The position numbers and the translations under genes are program-made. 24,193 bases of DNA from Isoetes engelmannii. Taxonomy: Eukaryota > Streptophyta > Lycopodiopsida > Isoetales > Isoetaceae. The stretch is from assembly GCA_011763485.2 (NCBI GenBank), contig JAANSK020228856.1, positions 1 through 24,193 on the forward strand, in the 5' to 3' direction. This document shows, in pieces, positions 1-10,002 of this stretch (positions are counted from its first letter, which is position 1; each line of letters opens with the position of its first letter). The notes below the pieces were generated by a model. That model saw only the letters and a program-made list of their open reading frames with translations. It was not told where the DNA came from and did no database searches.

Positions 1-938
1 GGATTTAAGCGGTTATATTTGTGTACCGGCTTCCAGGTTGACACTGTTTTTAAATCTTTGATATGACGCTTCAAGTGGCAAGCTTAATGACTTCATCAAA
101 ATTGGATTGACTATGATTTTATATCTTTGATCTTAACTAGATGAATGTGTAGAGAACCAAAGTTAAATTACTAAAAGGAGTTTTTGAGTTAAACCAGTAA
201 TGGCAAGGGCCGTTACAATTGTCTACACATCTTTGTTCATAATGAAGGGTTCCCACCAATACCCATCAGTGATCTCTAGCATTGGGCTTGCTCCTTGTCG
301 ACTTGGCGAAAGTCCATGATTGATAAAAAGCAAGTCTCAGATTGTTGATGTGAGACATCTCCATGAAATCATACTTCTTAGTCAAATGTTGCCAACCCGG
401 AAGGGGAACAAGCCTTGCAACTGGTGCTGGTTGCCAGTTGGACCATTGAGGTTCCTCCTGTAGCTGCGCCTGTGCAATATCCTGCAAACTGCAAATGGGT
501 CATATTGAGTTCACTGGCATTGGCTAGCGCACTGGCAGCTTCCATGGATTTAGGTATCCACTCTTGGAGGAGGGACTTAAGTGTTGCCTAATCTGGTCTG
601 AATATCTCGTTTTTGATGTTTTCAGCAATGGATTGACCTAAAAAAAAAGCACATGTTGTGGGAAATCGTGCTCAAAAGCAATCTTCCAAGCATTATAGAC
701 AGTAGGGTGGTGTTGCACTATGGAGTGCTGAGACAACCTATCCCAATACACGTATGCCATTGGCTGTACGGTAAGCATGGAGAGAATATTTGGCTGCTCG
801 AAAGTTATAAGCTTGAAGTAGACCAAGGTAGTCAAGTACGTTAAAATCCATACGCATACCGTACGTTTTTCAAGAATATTTAAAGATTTTTAAAATTTTC
901 TATAAAAATCTTAGAATACATTTTTTCTATAAAATATA

Positions 939-958
939 CTTCCTTCCTTCCTTCCTTC
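939..958. repeat. (CTTC)5 microsatellite in AT-rich filler
   Basis: Five uninterrupted CTTC units sit in a low-complexity stretch (about 860-1020) made of variants of TTTAAAAATCTT and TCTATAAAAT. Confidence 0.9.
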
Positions 959-3527
959 TATAAAATTCTTCAAAAATCTTTAAAATCTTTAAAAATCCTT
1001 AAAAATATTTAAAAACATCTGGTCAAAGTCTACACGTTGATATATTTCTTACTATTTTTTAGTTTTGATGTGCTAGATATGATCATTATACCTAAAATAT
1101 AGTCCTCTAACTGTAATTCATAGGTTTTAGTCAATTATCTGGTCATTGCTGACTTGTTTCTTGAAAGAATAGTAGTGGATCCTATATACTAACTATGAAG
1201 ACTTAAGGTATGTTTTAGTGCTGTAAAATATACTAAATATGCAATAACATTTCTTTACTAAGTCTGCCTTCATCCTTTAAGGAAAAAAAAGGGGAACTTA
1301 AGAAAATCCTAAAAAATCTTCATAAGTACTTAAAACCTTTTAAAAATAAAAAACACGTTTTTAAACTACCTTGAAGTAGACCAGTAGAGTGCAAAAGAAT
1401 TCTTGGAGTTCCACTGAGAGTTGACTCTAATATTGCAGCAAGGAAGGTGTTGTGACTGGAAGTTCCACTTGGCCGCCCAACTATATCCATTGAACCCAAC
1501 TGCCTGAGCGCAGAGTGCATCTTGTAGTTGGATGCCAGAGGAACGCTCTGTGGGAGAGTTTCCAAAAAAATGCTAGAAATGTAGCTTGTTTTTGCTCTAG
1601 CTCGATATTGATGTTATCATGTTCTAGAGCAATATTCTTTTCCCGCTCCCCATCTGTCGTGAGATTCTTGTCTCCTCCTTGGCTGTTGTTTCTAGATTTG
1701 TGTATTTGGCCTTAAGAGTTTCATGAATGGCCTTTGGTACAGTATCCATGGGCACATTAGTCTGGAGGGACTTTTGAAGTCCTCCACCTGAGCAAGTGTC
1801 GTAGCCAGATTGCATTCGGATTCTTTCAGCGAAACGTTTCGCTCGGTGTTCTGAGATCTAAGACTAGCCACCTGAGTGGTCAATTGACCTTCAAGTTCAG
1901 ACACATGAGCAGACTGTGTGTTCATCTGCGGTTGGTATAGAGCAATCTGATCTTGATAGCTGGTAGCATCCATGGTGAGTTTGGCATTGAGCTCTTGGAG
2001 CTGGCCTTGCAGTGCTTCAAGTTGTGCTTGCAGAGGATCTAAGGCAGATTTAATATGCTTTTCGGCTTCCTTCTCGGTGGTAGTCTTTTTTGTTGCAAGT
2101 TAAGAAGTTGTTGTTGCAGAGCCGTAAGTTGATTTTGAAGTTGTGTCAGTGTTGTGTCTTGAGACTCGCGCTCCGACTTAACTTGTTGGAGTTCAATCTT
2201 TATCTGGCTGGCCTCCTGTTCCAGAGTGCCTTGATCTTTTAAATTGAGCTGGAGCTCTTGATTCTTCAATTGATGCAGAGCCCATTATTGTTCTAACCTC
2301 TGGAACCACGATGTGCCTTGATTGAACAATTGATACACAGCCACATCAGACAACAAGTTTGTCGGTGATGGGGAGGATGCCTCAAGATCAATGTAGAACT
2401 TGCCCTTCTCTGGTTGTGGCAGTGCCGGCACTTGGGAGGGTCTTGGAGCATCTTCATGGTGCATGTTCTCCCCTATTTGCTCTTTTTTTGGCCATTGGTT
2501 CTCAGGCTCGTTGGAGACCAAATGATACTCTTCCTCCTCCCCATGCATGCTTTCGTGAGTGAAGTTCCAGTCTGGCTCTTGGATTGTGAGCGGCTTGGAT
2601 TTGAGAGCCTTTTGTGGCACTTGTCCCTGAGACATTGGAGTTCTATTTTTCTTGTGCCTTTTTCGTAACTGTTTGTTAGGGTCCGGAGATGGAGATTAGC
2701 TTCCTTGGTTTGCTCTGCACCATCCGGACGCTCCTGTCGAGAATGCTTGGAACCTGAAGCAACGTTTTTCAGTTGATGTATGGGCGTTTGATGTGGCCCA
2801 TGAAAGAGAGATGCATTTTCCAAAACAAGCCGTATAAGCTGCTGGATATGGCCACCGAAGTAGCACACATGTAGAGGCTCCACATGGTCTTTTGCAGGTT
2901 TCACAAGCTCCCTCAAAGAAGTGATGACTTTGGCGAGCCAGAGCTGGAAAAGTAAAACCCAATTGATAGGAACGGATGAATGTGCAACAAGTACTATAAT
3001 GGAGTACATAGTTTTGTTAAACTGTGTGTTGCGTAAAGGCTGCCCATCAAATTTTCACAAAATAAGTTGGTCAAGTTGTCTCTGGGGAACAGATAAAGCT
3101 TTTGAAAACTCTAGCCCACCTTGAATGCAGGCATGCCATAGCTGGATATATCCTATTTGGAAATGTCATCCGAAGAAAGGGAGTCTGGAACTCCTTAAAA
3201 TTGGAAGGCCTTATTGATCAAGGCTCCTGTGAGGGTTATTGTTTCCTCCTCAGCCTTTGAGGTGACAAGCTTTCATGTGGCCCGATAGTTCTTGACGAAC
3301 TCTTGCAGTTGCGCACTTGAAGAGGAGGCCATTTGAGGCGGTTGAACTCAAAGAGACCTGCATTTTGGAATAAAATAGCATCCTCAAGCGAAAGCTCCTG
3401 TAAGCTTTGAAGTTTAATTTGTGCTATGGTGAAAGTCCACAAGATCAAGAGTGGGTGTGCTTGGGCCGGCCATGTTGATCACTGGTGCAAGAAGAGAGCA
3501 GATATGAGAGATTTTTTGGGTTCAACT

Positions 3528-3537
3528 TATAAATACT
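3528..3537 (-). promoter_or_regulatory. TATA-like motif before the element's gag-like frame
   Basis: On minus, TATTTATAAG lies about 55-65 bp before the MAGPST start near 3473. It could be an internal promoter of the retroelement, or chance in AT-rich sequence; the main LTR promoter motif is near 4665. Confidence 0.25.
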
Positions 3538-3678
3538 GAGCCGACGACTCTCATTTTGCAAAAACCTAGTCGCAAACTTGCTCCTCATCAACAAGGCGAT
3601 TTCTAGGCGACCCTTGGGCGATCGAAGAACCGTTTATCACGGCACGCATGAAACAAACAGCAAGAATCGTGGAACTCG

Positions 3679-3696
3679 AGCCCGAGGATAGCGCCA
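3679..3696 (-). other. Primer-binding-site-like motif of the LTR element
   Basis: On minus, TGGCGCTATCCTCGGGCT begins five bases after the LTR end. TGG pairs with the CCA tail of a tRNA and TGGCGC is common in plant gypsy-like primer sites. I did not identify the tRNA. Confidence 0.5.
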
Positions 3697-3743
3697 GATT
3701 TGACTAGTTATTTACTAGAAATACTAAATAACTAGTCAAATCT
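3696..3743. repeat. Perfect inverted repeat, 19-bp arms with 10-nt loop
   Basis: The left arm at 3696-3714 and the right arm at 3725-3743 are exact reverse complements (AGATTTGACTAGTTATTTA), with loop CTAGAAATAC. The palindrome spans the LTR end, the 4-nt spacer and the first base of the primer-binding-site motif, so one arm lies inside the LTR and the other crosses its boundary. Confidence 0.97.
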
Positions 3744-4723
3744 AGCTTAAAAGTAATAGTTAAGTTTGTTTATGTAGTTAAAACACTAAAATTGATAACT
3801 TATAGAACAACTGTCAATTAGCGTGAATGGCACTTATGTTCGTATAAGCCTGTTTTGTACACGGTGAGAGTCGTCTTGGGGTCGGACCGTACTCTACCGG
3901 GGGCATAGCCAAAGGAGCTATTCCTGGATTGCATCTCCCGAGTCTCGATGAGGCAGGACGAGATCACTCTCTTCTAGAGGATACATGCCAATAGCAGGTG
4001 AGCTAGAGAGCCACTGCTCGTACACGACTTCACAACCTCATTGAAGGTGGCCTCACCACCCAAGAGGTGTCGAGCCCATACCTTAGCCACATGCAATGCT
4101 AAGGTATTAGGCCTAGCCCACAGCATTCTGCGGTAGGTCTTACACACCAGAGGGATCAACTACCACTGGACAAGTCCTCCTTGTCAGCCGGTCTGGCCCC
4201 CACAGTGCAGGCGGGCTCTTATGCACAGACCCCACTAATTGGAAATTAATGAGGCTAAACTAGAATCAACACTAAACAAAGGACTGGGTCTCTATCCCAC
4301 TTCCCAATACACAAGAGTGCAAACAGAAATCATAGAATACAATGAACTGAAATACCAAAATATAACATGAATCTAACCTAAACATATATGGTTAGGGTTC
4401 ATTAGTCAGTTCTTGGCATCTATGGATCAAATAGGTTCAAGAATGGCCAATGGTTGCAGGCAACACCCAATGGATCCTTGGCTGGCTGGCATTCCCTTGA
4501 AGGCATCCATGGCAGCTGCTATCGGATGATGCTTGAAGCGACTTGAGACAATTGCTGCCACGGATCCCAAGGCAGAGGCAACTGCTGTGCCGGTCCGACT
4601 CCCTAGACAGACGCTGATCACGAGGCTCCCAAAAAAAGAAGGCGCTTTAGGGTACGCCACTTTTATAGAGGGAGTACCTTTTAGGGTACACCCTTTTAGG
4701 GTAGACAAGGAAGGGTCATGACA
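3701..4723 (-). mobile_element. Long terminal repeat (about 1.02 kb) of a minus-strand LTR retroelement
   Basis: Read on minus, the segment starts TGTCATGACCC at 4723 and ends TAGTCA at 3701, so it has TG...CA ends. A TATA-box motif (CTATAAAAG on minus, near 4660-4668) lies about 60 bp inside, as in an LTR promoter. After the CA end come AATC and then TGGCGC, like the spacer and primer-binding site of plant Ty3/gypsy-type elements. The outer end is inferred from the TGTCATGACCC look alone, since the partner LTR is outside the window and no target-site duplication can be checked. Confidence 0.6.
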
Positions 4724-4924
4724 TGGGCTTGCACCATGTGGCAGTTAGCTTATATATTCACAAGTATGTGCAATATATTGGGGTTTGGGTTGCGCCCCCA
4801 TGGAGTATCCTATGCCGACTACGGTGTACATGTTGTAGCATATGACATGTACTACTAACGTAGTAGTATAAGATACATATTTTTATCGTATATTATCTTG
4901 GAACATCACATGCTTCATTCACCA

Positions 4925-5245
4925 GGCCTACAATGCTCCATGTAGCAGGATATCAATCAGGATTACTTTATTTGGATGGATGAATTCTTCCATTTGCGAA
5001 AACATATTAAAGGCCTCATTACCATAACCATGTTGTGTAAATGCTTTAATCATCACATTCCACAATGTCGAGTCCCTTTCAGATATCTTTTTAGAAGTTT
5101 ATTTGGCATCTGCTAAGCAACCACACTTGATGTATAAGTTCATCAATGCAACTAAAGTATCAAGCTGCAAGTTGTTATCAAACATGTGTGATTGCAGGTC
5201 GTCCCCTGCATCAAGCAAATTGACAAAATTAATTTGGCATCTATT
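4925..5245 (-). pseudogene. Pentatricopeptide repeat (PPR) gene fragment, decayed
   Basis: Minus translates to PPR-like text: LVALMNLYIKCGCLADAK, then after an in-frame TAA, SERDSTLWNVMIKAFTQHG and YGNEAFNMFSQM with HPNKV following, ending at a TAG near 4926. The spacing (NxYxKCGxLxDAxxxF, then RDxxxWNxMIxAFxQHGxxxEAxxxFxxM) is that of PLS-class PPR proteins, which act in organelle RNA processing or editing. Only about two repeats remain, with no flanking motifs and an internal stop, so it is a broken host-gene copy. Coding-like sequence may continue toward 5520, but I could not confirm PPR motifs there. It lies about 200 bp beyond the LTR. Confidence 0.8.
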
Positions 5246-5571
5246 AAATTAATTGGAGTGCCCTTATACCTTTGAGGTGCTAAACCTTGTGCAATTGTAG
5301 TGAGCGATAAGCTAACATGAAATAATAGTCCAGATATAGAAGTAGACTAGAACTCTCATTTACACCTGCCCCAGCACTCACTGCACTATGTACCAAATAA
5401 TAATCTGAATATATCACCAACAGTTGTATCATCACCACCTCCATTGACTTGCAGGGCTGCAGACTCTTTTGTTTGTACACCTGATAGTAGACCAATCATC
5501 AAAACAGGAGATCAAAAAGACCTGTTTAAAAAATCAAGATCCAATGCATGTTCATGCTTTGAAGTATGAAA

Positions 5572-6425
5572 GAATATAAAATCTACCTGTTTAAAGCGAT
5601 GTTCAGATTTTAAAATGCGTGCAAAATGTGCACCAGGGCATGACCATGGTCTTGTCCAACTATCTCCTTTTATTGTACATGAAGCCCTCCATTTTGTTAA
5701 CATCATCTACCGGATACCTAGAGGGTCAACCTTAAATTAATGTCTAAAGGAGACCTATAGGGTCCATGAGACCAAGAACATTTTAAATTACGGATCTGCG
5801 AGGATGATGAACATGATAGCACGTAATACCTATCCAAATTTCACAATCATTAAATATAATCCAAACTAGACGATGGGTTCTCTAGGACCGGGGAATCCAT
5901 GGCATCGTTTGAAGAGATATACCAGGCTTATCTGCTTTAATAAATCCTTTCTCATTGGGATTCTGTGCTTCAACAGTCATTCCTTCTTGTCTCTTGCAAG
6001 CTTTCGTGAATATAAAATCTACCTGTTTAGAGCAATATTCAGATTTCAAAATGACTGTAAAATGTGCACCAGGGCACCATGGTCTTGTCCAACTACTCCT
6101 TTTATTGTACATGAAGTCCTCTAGTTTGTTACGGGATCCTTGAGGGTCAACCTTAAATTAACGTTTAAAGGAGACCTATTGGGTCCATGAGACCAAGAAC
6201 ATTTTAAATTATGGATCTGCAAGGACGATGAACATGATAGCACATAATACCTATCTAAATTTCACTTAATCATTAAGTATGATTCAAACTAGACAATGAG
6301 TTCTCTAGGACAGGGAATCCATGGCATCGTTTGAAGAGATATACCAGGCTTATCTGCTTCAATAAATCATTTTTCGTTGGGAGTGCTTCAATGGTCATTC
6401 ATTCTTGTCTCTTGCAAGCTTTAGT
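5572..6425. repeat. Diverged tandem duplication, unit about 430 bp
   Basis: Copy 1 is 5572-6007 and copy 2 is 6008-6425. Both open with GAATATAAAATCTACCTGTTTA and share blocks such as AAAATGTGCACCAGGGCA, CCATGGTCTTGTCCAACTA, GAGGGTCAACCTTAAATTAA, GGTCCATGAGACCAAGAAC and GGAATCCATGGCATCGTTTG. Substitutions and small indels occur throughout, so the event is not recent. No recognisable protein is encoded; short ORFs in both strands follow the repeat and differ between copies. Confidence 0.9.
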
Positions 6426-6471
6426 GAACACTCGATCTTGCATGTGCAGTGAAAGAAAGTTATCCTCGCAT

Positions 6472-6509
6472 AGACCATGCACGTTTTGTTAGACCATACG
6501 CGTTTTGTT
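6472..6509. repeat. 19-bp imperfect tandem repeat
   Basis: AGACCATGCACGTTTTGTT is followed directly by AGACCATACGCGTTTTGTT (two mismatches). It lies just after the larger duplication. Confidence 0.85.
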
Positions 6510-7396
6510 ACAGTGATACCTCAAGAGGATGAGATGGCACGTAAATCTTTATGTGTGTATTTCTACTTTCTTTCTAGCTATTGCATCTCCTAGTTTTTCC
6601 AGGTACTGTTAGGCTAGTCATATTCTTTCTTACGATATCCGAAATCAAAAGATCGGCTTCAGCAAAACTACAAAATTATACCACTATATTCTCCTGTCAA
6701 AGGAATTATAACTGATGCTGATGCAAACAATTATTGTAAGGAAGGAAATGTAGCAAAGTAACTCCGTTTGCAAGGAAAATAGCATGAACTTCATTTCAAT
6801 TGATTTATCAATTCAGTTGCTCTTATGAACGAAGGAGATGAACATGCCTGTAACTTCGAATCCCGGCCAGAGTAGAGGCATTGTTTAATCATGATTTTGT
6901 TTCATGTATAACTTTGAGGACCTGCAAAGGCAACATTATAAATTCATTCAAACTTAGTGCTAGTCAGTGCAACATTATGTATATAATCCATCATAAAATC
7001 ATACTTGTTGTTCCAATTTAATGATATAAAAACGAAGTAGCATAATCCTTTGAACTATGACTATGAAACTTATCAAACTATTTTTGCATGTTACAATTTC
7101 TATAGAACCCAAGACCTATCAACCACGGTCAATGCTGCCTGCCTTTATTTGACATTCAACCCTTCCATCCACAGTTAAATGTTTTCTGCCTCAATATTCT
7201 TTAAAATGGTTTGGCATCCAAAATTTGAATGAAGTGACTTATGGGTTTTGGCTATGGAGATTACAGAATCAAATGAGGAGGTTACATGATCTGAAATGGC
7301 GCTGCAAGCAAGTAAGCACGTTGGTTGATCTCATCTCCAATTATTAAGAAGCAAACAAACGTTTTCTTTGGAATGGGGTAGGCGCCATCTCTAGTA
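6510..7396. other. Intergenic AT-rich stretch, nothing recognised
   Basis: I read both strands and saw no long frame, repeat or RNA motif that I can support. Short homopolymer runs and AT-rich words only. Confidence 0.5.
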
Positions 7397-7480
7397 TTCC
7401 TTTTTTTTTCGAAGTACGTAAGATTATATTCAAAAGAAAAATCATGATACATCATGAGTACATTGTATAATTGGACTAAA
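7397..7480 (-). mobile_element. Possible LINE-like 3' tail remnant
   Basis: A run of nine or more T at about 7400-7409 on plus is a poly(A) run on minus. It follows (on minus) AT-rich sequence ending TTTTGAATATAATCTTACG, which has the look of a plant non-LTR 3' end. There is no recognisable reverse transcriptase beside it and no target-site duplication was confirmed. Confidence 0.2.
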
Positions 7481-7534
7481 ACCTAGAAGAGCAACTGATC
7501 TTCCTAAACACAGCCGCCCAAATACAATGTTCCA

Positions 7535-7900
7535 TCACGTTGCTAGTTGTTGCGCCGCCCTAGCACGCCTTGCCAGTATCGTGTCCTCGTAACCAGGATC
7601 AAAAGGCCTCAAATAAGGCTTCTTTCTAGCAACCTTCCTCATGTTTACTCTCTGCCAAGGGTATTCTGGTTGGGAAGACATACCACCATCATGAGCAGCA
7701 ACCACAAGGGCAGAGGTAGGATCAACCTCATTTGCGTACATATGTTGATCAGGTAGTGATGAAGAGGACATATGGGACCAGGAACCTGAGAGGAAAGAAC
7801 CACATGTTGATCAAGAGGATATGAATCTATAGCAATGGGTGCTCTACCAATCTTAAACATATCTTTTGAAATGCATTCTCTCAGAAAATTTGAATGCAAA
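7535..7900 (-). CDS. Unidentified minus-strand exon-like ORFs (possible 3' part of a gene)
   Basis: A frame of 7535-7771 opens with MSSSSLPDQHMYANEVD and ends in a basic helix (MRKVARKKPYLRPFDPGYED, then an Arg/Ala run) before TAG. Upstream on minus (to 7900), in another frame, is a stretch with MFKIGRAPIAIDSYPLDQHV and a CTTTCCTCTCAG, which could be a splice acceptor joining the two. The residue mix looks protein-like, not random. I do not recognise the family. It may be the 3' end of the gene whose 5' pieces lie at 8900-9322, or an unrelated remnant. Confidence 0.35.
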
Positions 7901-8404
7901 TCACGAATTTGAAGCTACATGCTAAATATGCTCTACGTGAATGATAGATCAGTTCCAAGCAATCCTTAATAGATTGCATGACCCCCCTGCACTACCCAAG
8001 GGAAATCAAAGGAATTAAGTTCTGGAGTTCCAGGAAGGCAGACTGAAGATAAAAGAAATATATATATCTTCTTCTGTAACCTGGATGCTTGATGCTTTAT
8101 GTTCGGTTCCAGAGAAATTACCCGATCGCAAGTGAAGGGTGAGAGAGACTAGGTTTCAAATCCTTAAGAAATTAAGAAATAAACTAAAATTTCATAGTCG
8201 AAATTTGTGAGAAATGGGCATCAACAAATAGGCTCTCGTGGTATATGTTTCTTCTTCAAACGAAATTGCAATCCCAAGCTCATGCTCTACCAAACTCATG
8301 CTCGGTCACGAAACCTGACAATGGCTAGAAGGCAATAATTCAAGGAATTTTTAATTTCCCTGACCATAGGATCATGAAAATTGAAATCGAACGAACAAAA
8401 ATAT

Positions 8405-8431
8405 GCCACGTCATCTTGTGTATGACGTGGC
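8405..8431. promoter_or_regulatory. Palindromic ACGT-core element (bZIP-type site)
   Basis: GCCACGTCAT and ATGACGTGGC are exact reverse complements with a 7-nt loop (8405-8414 and 8422-8431). Both contain ACGT cores and TGACG, typical of plant G-box/ABRE/as-1-type bZIP sites. A related GTCACGTCATG follows near 8482. No gene start is clearly linked to it. Confidence 0.5.
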
Positions 8432-8672
8432 TTACATGTGGACAAGCTAGAATTGTAGGGATTGTTGTAGCATGGAAGATTATGTCACGTCATGTTTTGC
8501 TGAGGTGGCATCACACGCGAACAACTTACAATTGCAAGAAAACTTGTACCTCCTTTTAGGCAAGCCTGCAATATAAATAAAATAAAACTAGTCAAAAGCA
8601 CGTTTGGTTACTTTGCTTAGGAATTTTTTGTAGTTGATTATGATTGCTTTTGCAAATGATGTGCTTTTTGCT

Positions 8673-8802
8673 AACTTGAACATTATGTATCTTTAAGAAT
8701 TACAGTTCAATGTTCCAGACAATGGGCAACTTTTACAAACTTGAACATTATGTGATTTCAAGAATTACAATTCGATGTTCCTGACAATGGGCAGCTTCTG
8801 CA
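8673..8802. repeat. 65-bp imperfect tandem duplication
   Basis: Units 8673-8737 and 8738-8802 share AACTTGAACATTATG, AAGAATTACA, ATGTTCC and GACAATGGGCA with scattered substitutions. No coding role seen. Confidence 0.85.
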
Positions 8803-8904
8803 AAACTCTTGGAATGCAATGCAAGTGCAAAAGTATAACATAGAAATAAAACCAGCTAAGAACATGATCTGTATGTTTAAGATTGGATTGTCTGTTGTGC
8901 CTTA

Positions 8905-9322
8905 CCAAAGAAGCAGCAACATCATTAACTATTGTCCAATTACGTTCCCGTTCCTCAAAGTCCTCATCATCTTTATGCTCTCCATCCCATTTGCACTATA
9001 TCACTGGATCAAGACCAATCCACATTAGTTTCTTCATTGCGTCGAGGAGGTGGTACATACAATACTGAAGGGCCTCCAGTATAACCATGTCTGCTCAATG
9101 CCTCATAATCTACAATGTTCTTCTTACTTACTACCTCCCCAACATCAATTGTATCTATACAATGAAGCAATAAATCCATATCAACAAAGTTCACAATTCA
9201 CCACTTATCTTAGAAGCAAAAAAAAGAGACTTACCTGGGGCATCCTCAGTTTTATCACATGAGGAATCACCATCACCATCATCACTACTTTCGTCTGAGG
9301 AGATGGCAGTTAAAGGGTCCAT
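8905..9322 (-). pseudogene. Unidentified minus-strand gene 5' portion, possibly broken
   Basis: A first exon candidate at 9322-9235 opens with MDPLTAISSDESSDDGDGDS and ends at a good donor (CAG|GTAAGT). The next segment (about 9190-9012) reads VDMDLLLHCIDTIDVGEVV, then KKNIVDYEALSRHGYTGGPS, VLYVPPPRR and NVDWS. A further piece (about 8990-8908, another frame) reads KWDGEHKDDEDFEERERNWT then a donor-like TTG|GTAAGG. The acidic Ser-rich head and the GYTGGPSVLYVPPP block look conserved, but I cannot name the family. No acceptor joins exon 1 to the second segment without a stop, and a TGA follows NVDWS, so it may be a pseudogene or my exon limits are wrong. Confidence 0.4.
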
Positions 9323-9828
9323 GGTTTTCCATGGATGTGCCATGGTTACCGTTTCTTATAAGCAAGTGGGTCTAGAAACAGGACTGAGGTTTCTCCCTGA
9401 ATTTACTGCAAATATGAAAAGCTAGAATCTCATAAAAAGGAAGTTTGCAACTGCTTCAAGATAATGCATTACACTATCAGATTAACATGGATGCAGATTC
9501 ATCATATCTACCAGGACTGTAGGGTGAGAAGTTCTATTGACCAATCTAGCAATTTTTATTAATGCTTAATCCTATGTAGAAGGTTATCCACAAAATAAAC
9601 TCTGATGAAGCCATCTTTTCCCTAAACATGCGCTGAGGTTTGGGTATTCGATGCTGCTGCTGTTCGCTCCTGCTATCCGCGCGCAGGTTAGCCGTTGTTT
9701 AGGTTAGAACGATGTGTCAAGCAGAAGGACATGCTTACTCTTAGGTTACTATCTGGCGGCAATGTGGATAGCCTCAGAACGACTTAAAGAGCCAACCCCG
9801 GATTGTGCAAACGTGCTAATAAAAACAG
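9323..9828. other. Intergenic stretch upstream of the monooxygenase gene
   Basis: Nothing recognised beyond CATGG-rich words near 9320-9345 and a GC-rich patch near 9640-9690. It probably holds the promoter of the plus-strand monooxygenase gene and possibly that of the minus-strand frames starting at 9322, so it may be a divergent promoter region. Confidence 0.4.
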
Positions 9829-9835
9829 TATAAAT
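9829..9835 (+). promoter_or_regulatory. Candidate TATA box of the FAD monooxygenase gene
   Basis: The motif TATAAAT lies about 170 bp before the chosen ATG, in AT-rich DNA, with no competing ORF between. Position and spacing fit a plant core promoter; there is no independent evidence of use. Confidence 0.35.
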
Positions 9836-10002
9836 TATACAATTTGGACGAATCTTGAGGTATTTGTATTTTGTATATATATTAGCCAAAAGTCTGAAAA
9901 GTCTGAATGGCGATCATCAAATCGATAACTTACGTGGTTTGCGACAACCCACATCACCAAAGCTGCTTTGGAATGGGCTATGGCATCACAATTTATTAGC
10001 CA

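Larger units (their letters stand above)
1..3700 (-). mobile_element. Internal region of the same LTR retroelement, degraded, gag-like with coiled coil
   Basis: Downstream (minus) of the LTR lies a leader, then a frame opening with MAGPSTPTLDLVDF at about 3473. Weakly protein-like pieces continue to about 266, including a Leu-rich stretch near 3236-3448, a hydrophobic stretch near 2750-3009, an acidic Pro-rich part (2285-2635) and a Gln/Leu/Glu-rich heptad coiled coil (about 1692-2269). The composition recalls plant gypsy-type transposon proteins. No reverse transcriptase, integrase or protease signature is seen, though the element continues past the left edge. The frames are interrupted many times (roughly ten or more breaks), so this is an old fossil. 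AT-rich filler at about 840-1330 separates coding-like parts. Confidence 0.55.

Noticed and set aside
2359-2668. Plus-strand ORFs across the gag-like region
   Set aside because: The protein-like composition and coiled coil are on minus; the plus frames are its shadows.
3696-3743. Helitron 3' hairpin (a CTAG follows one arm)
   Set aside because: The arms are AT-rich and the context fits an LTR boundary with a primer-site motif better.
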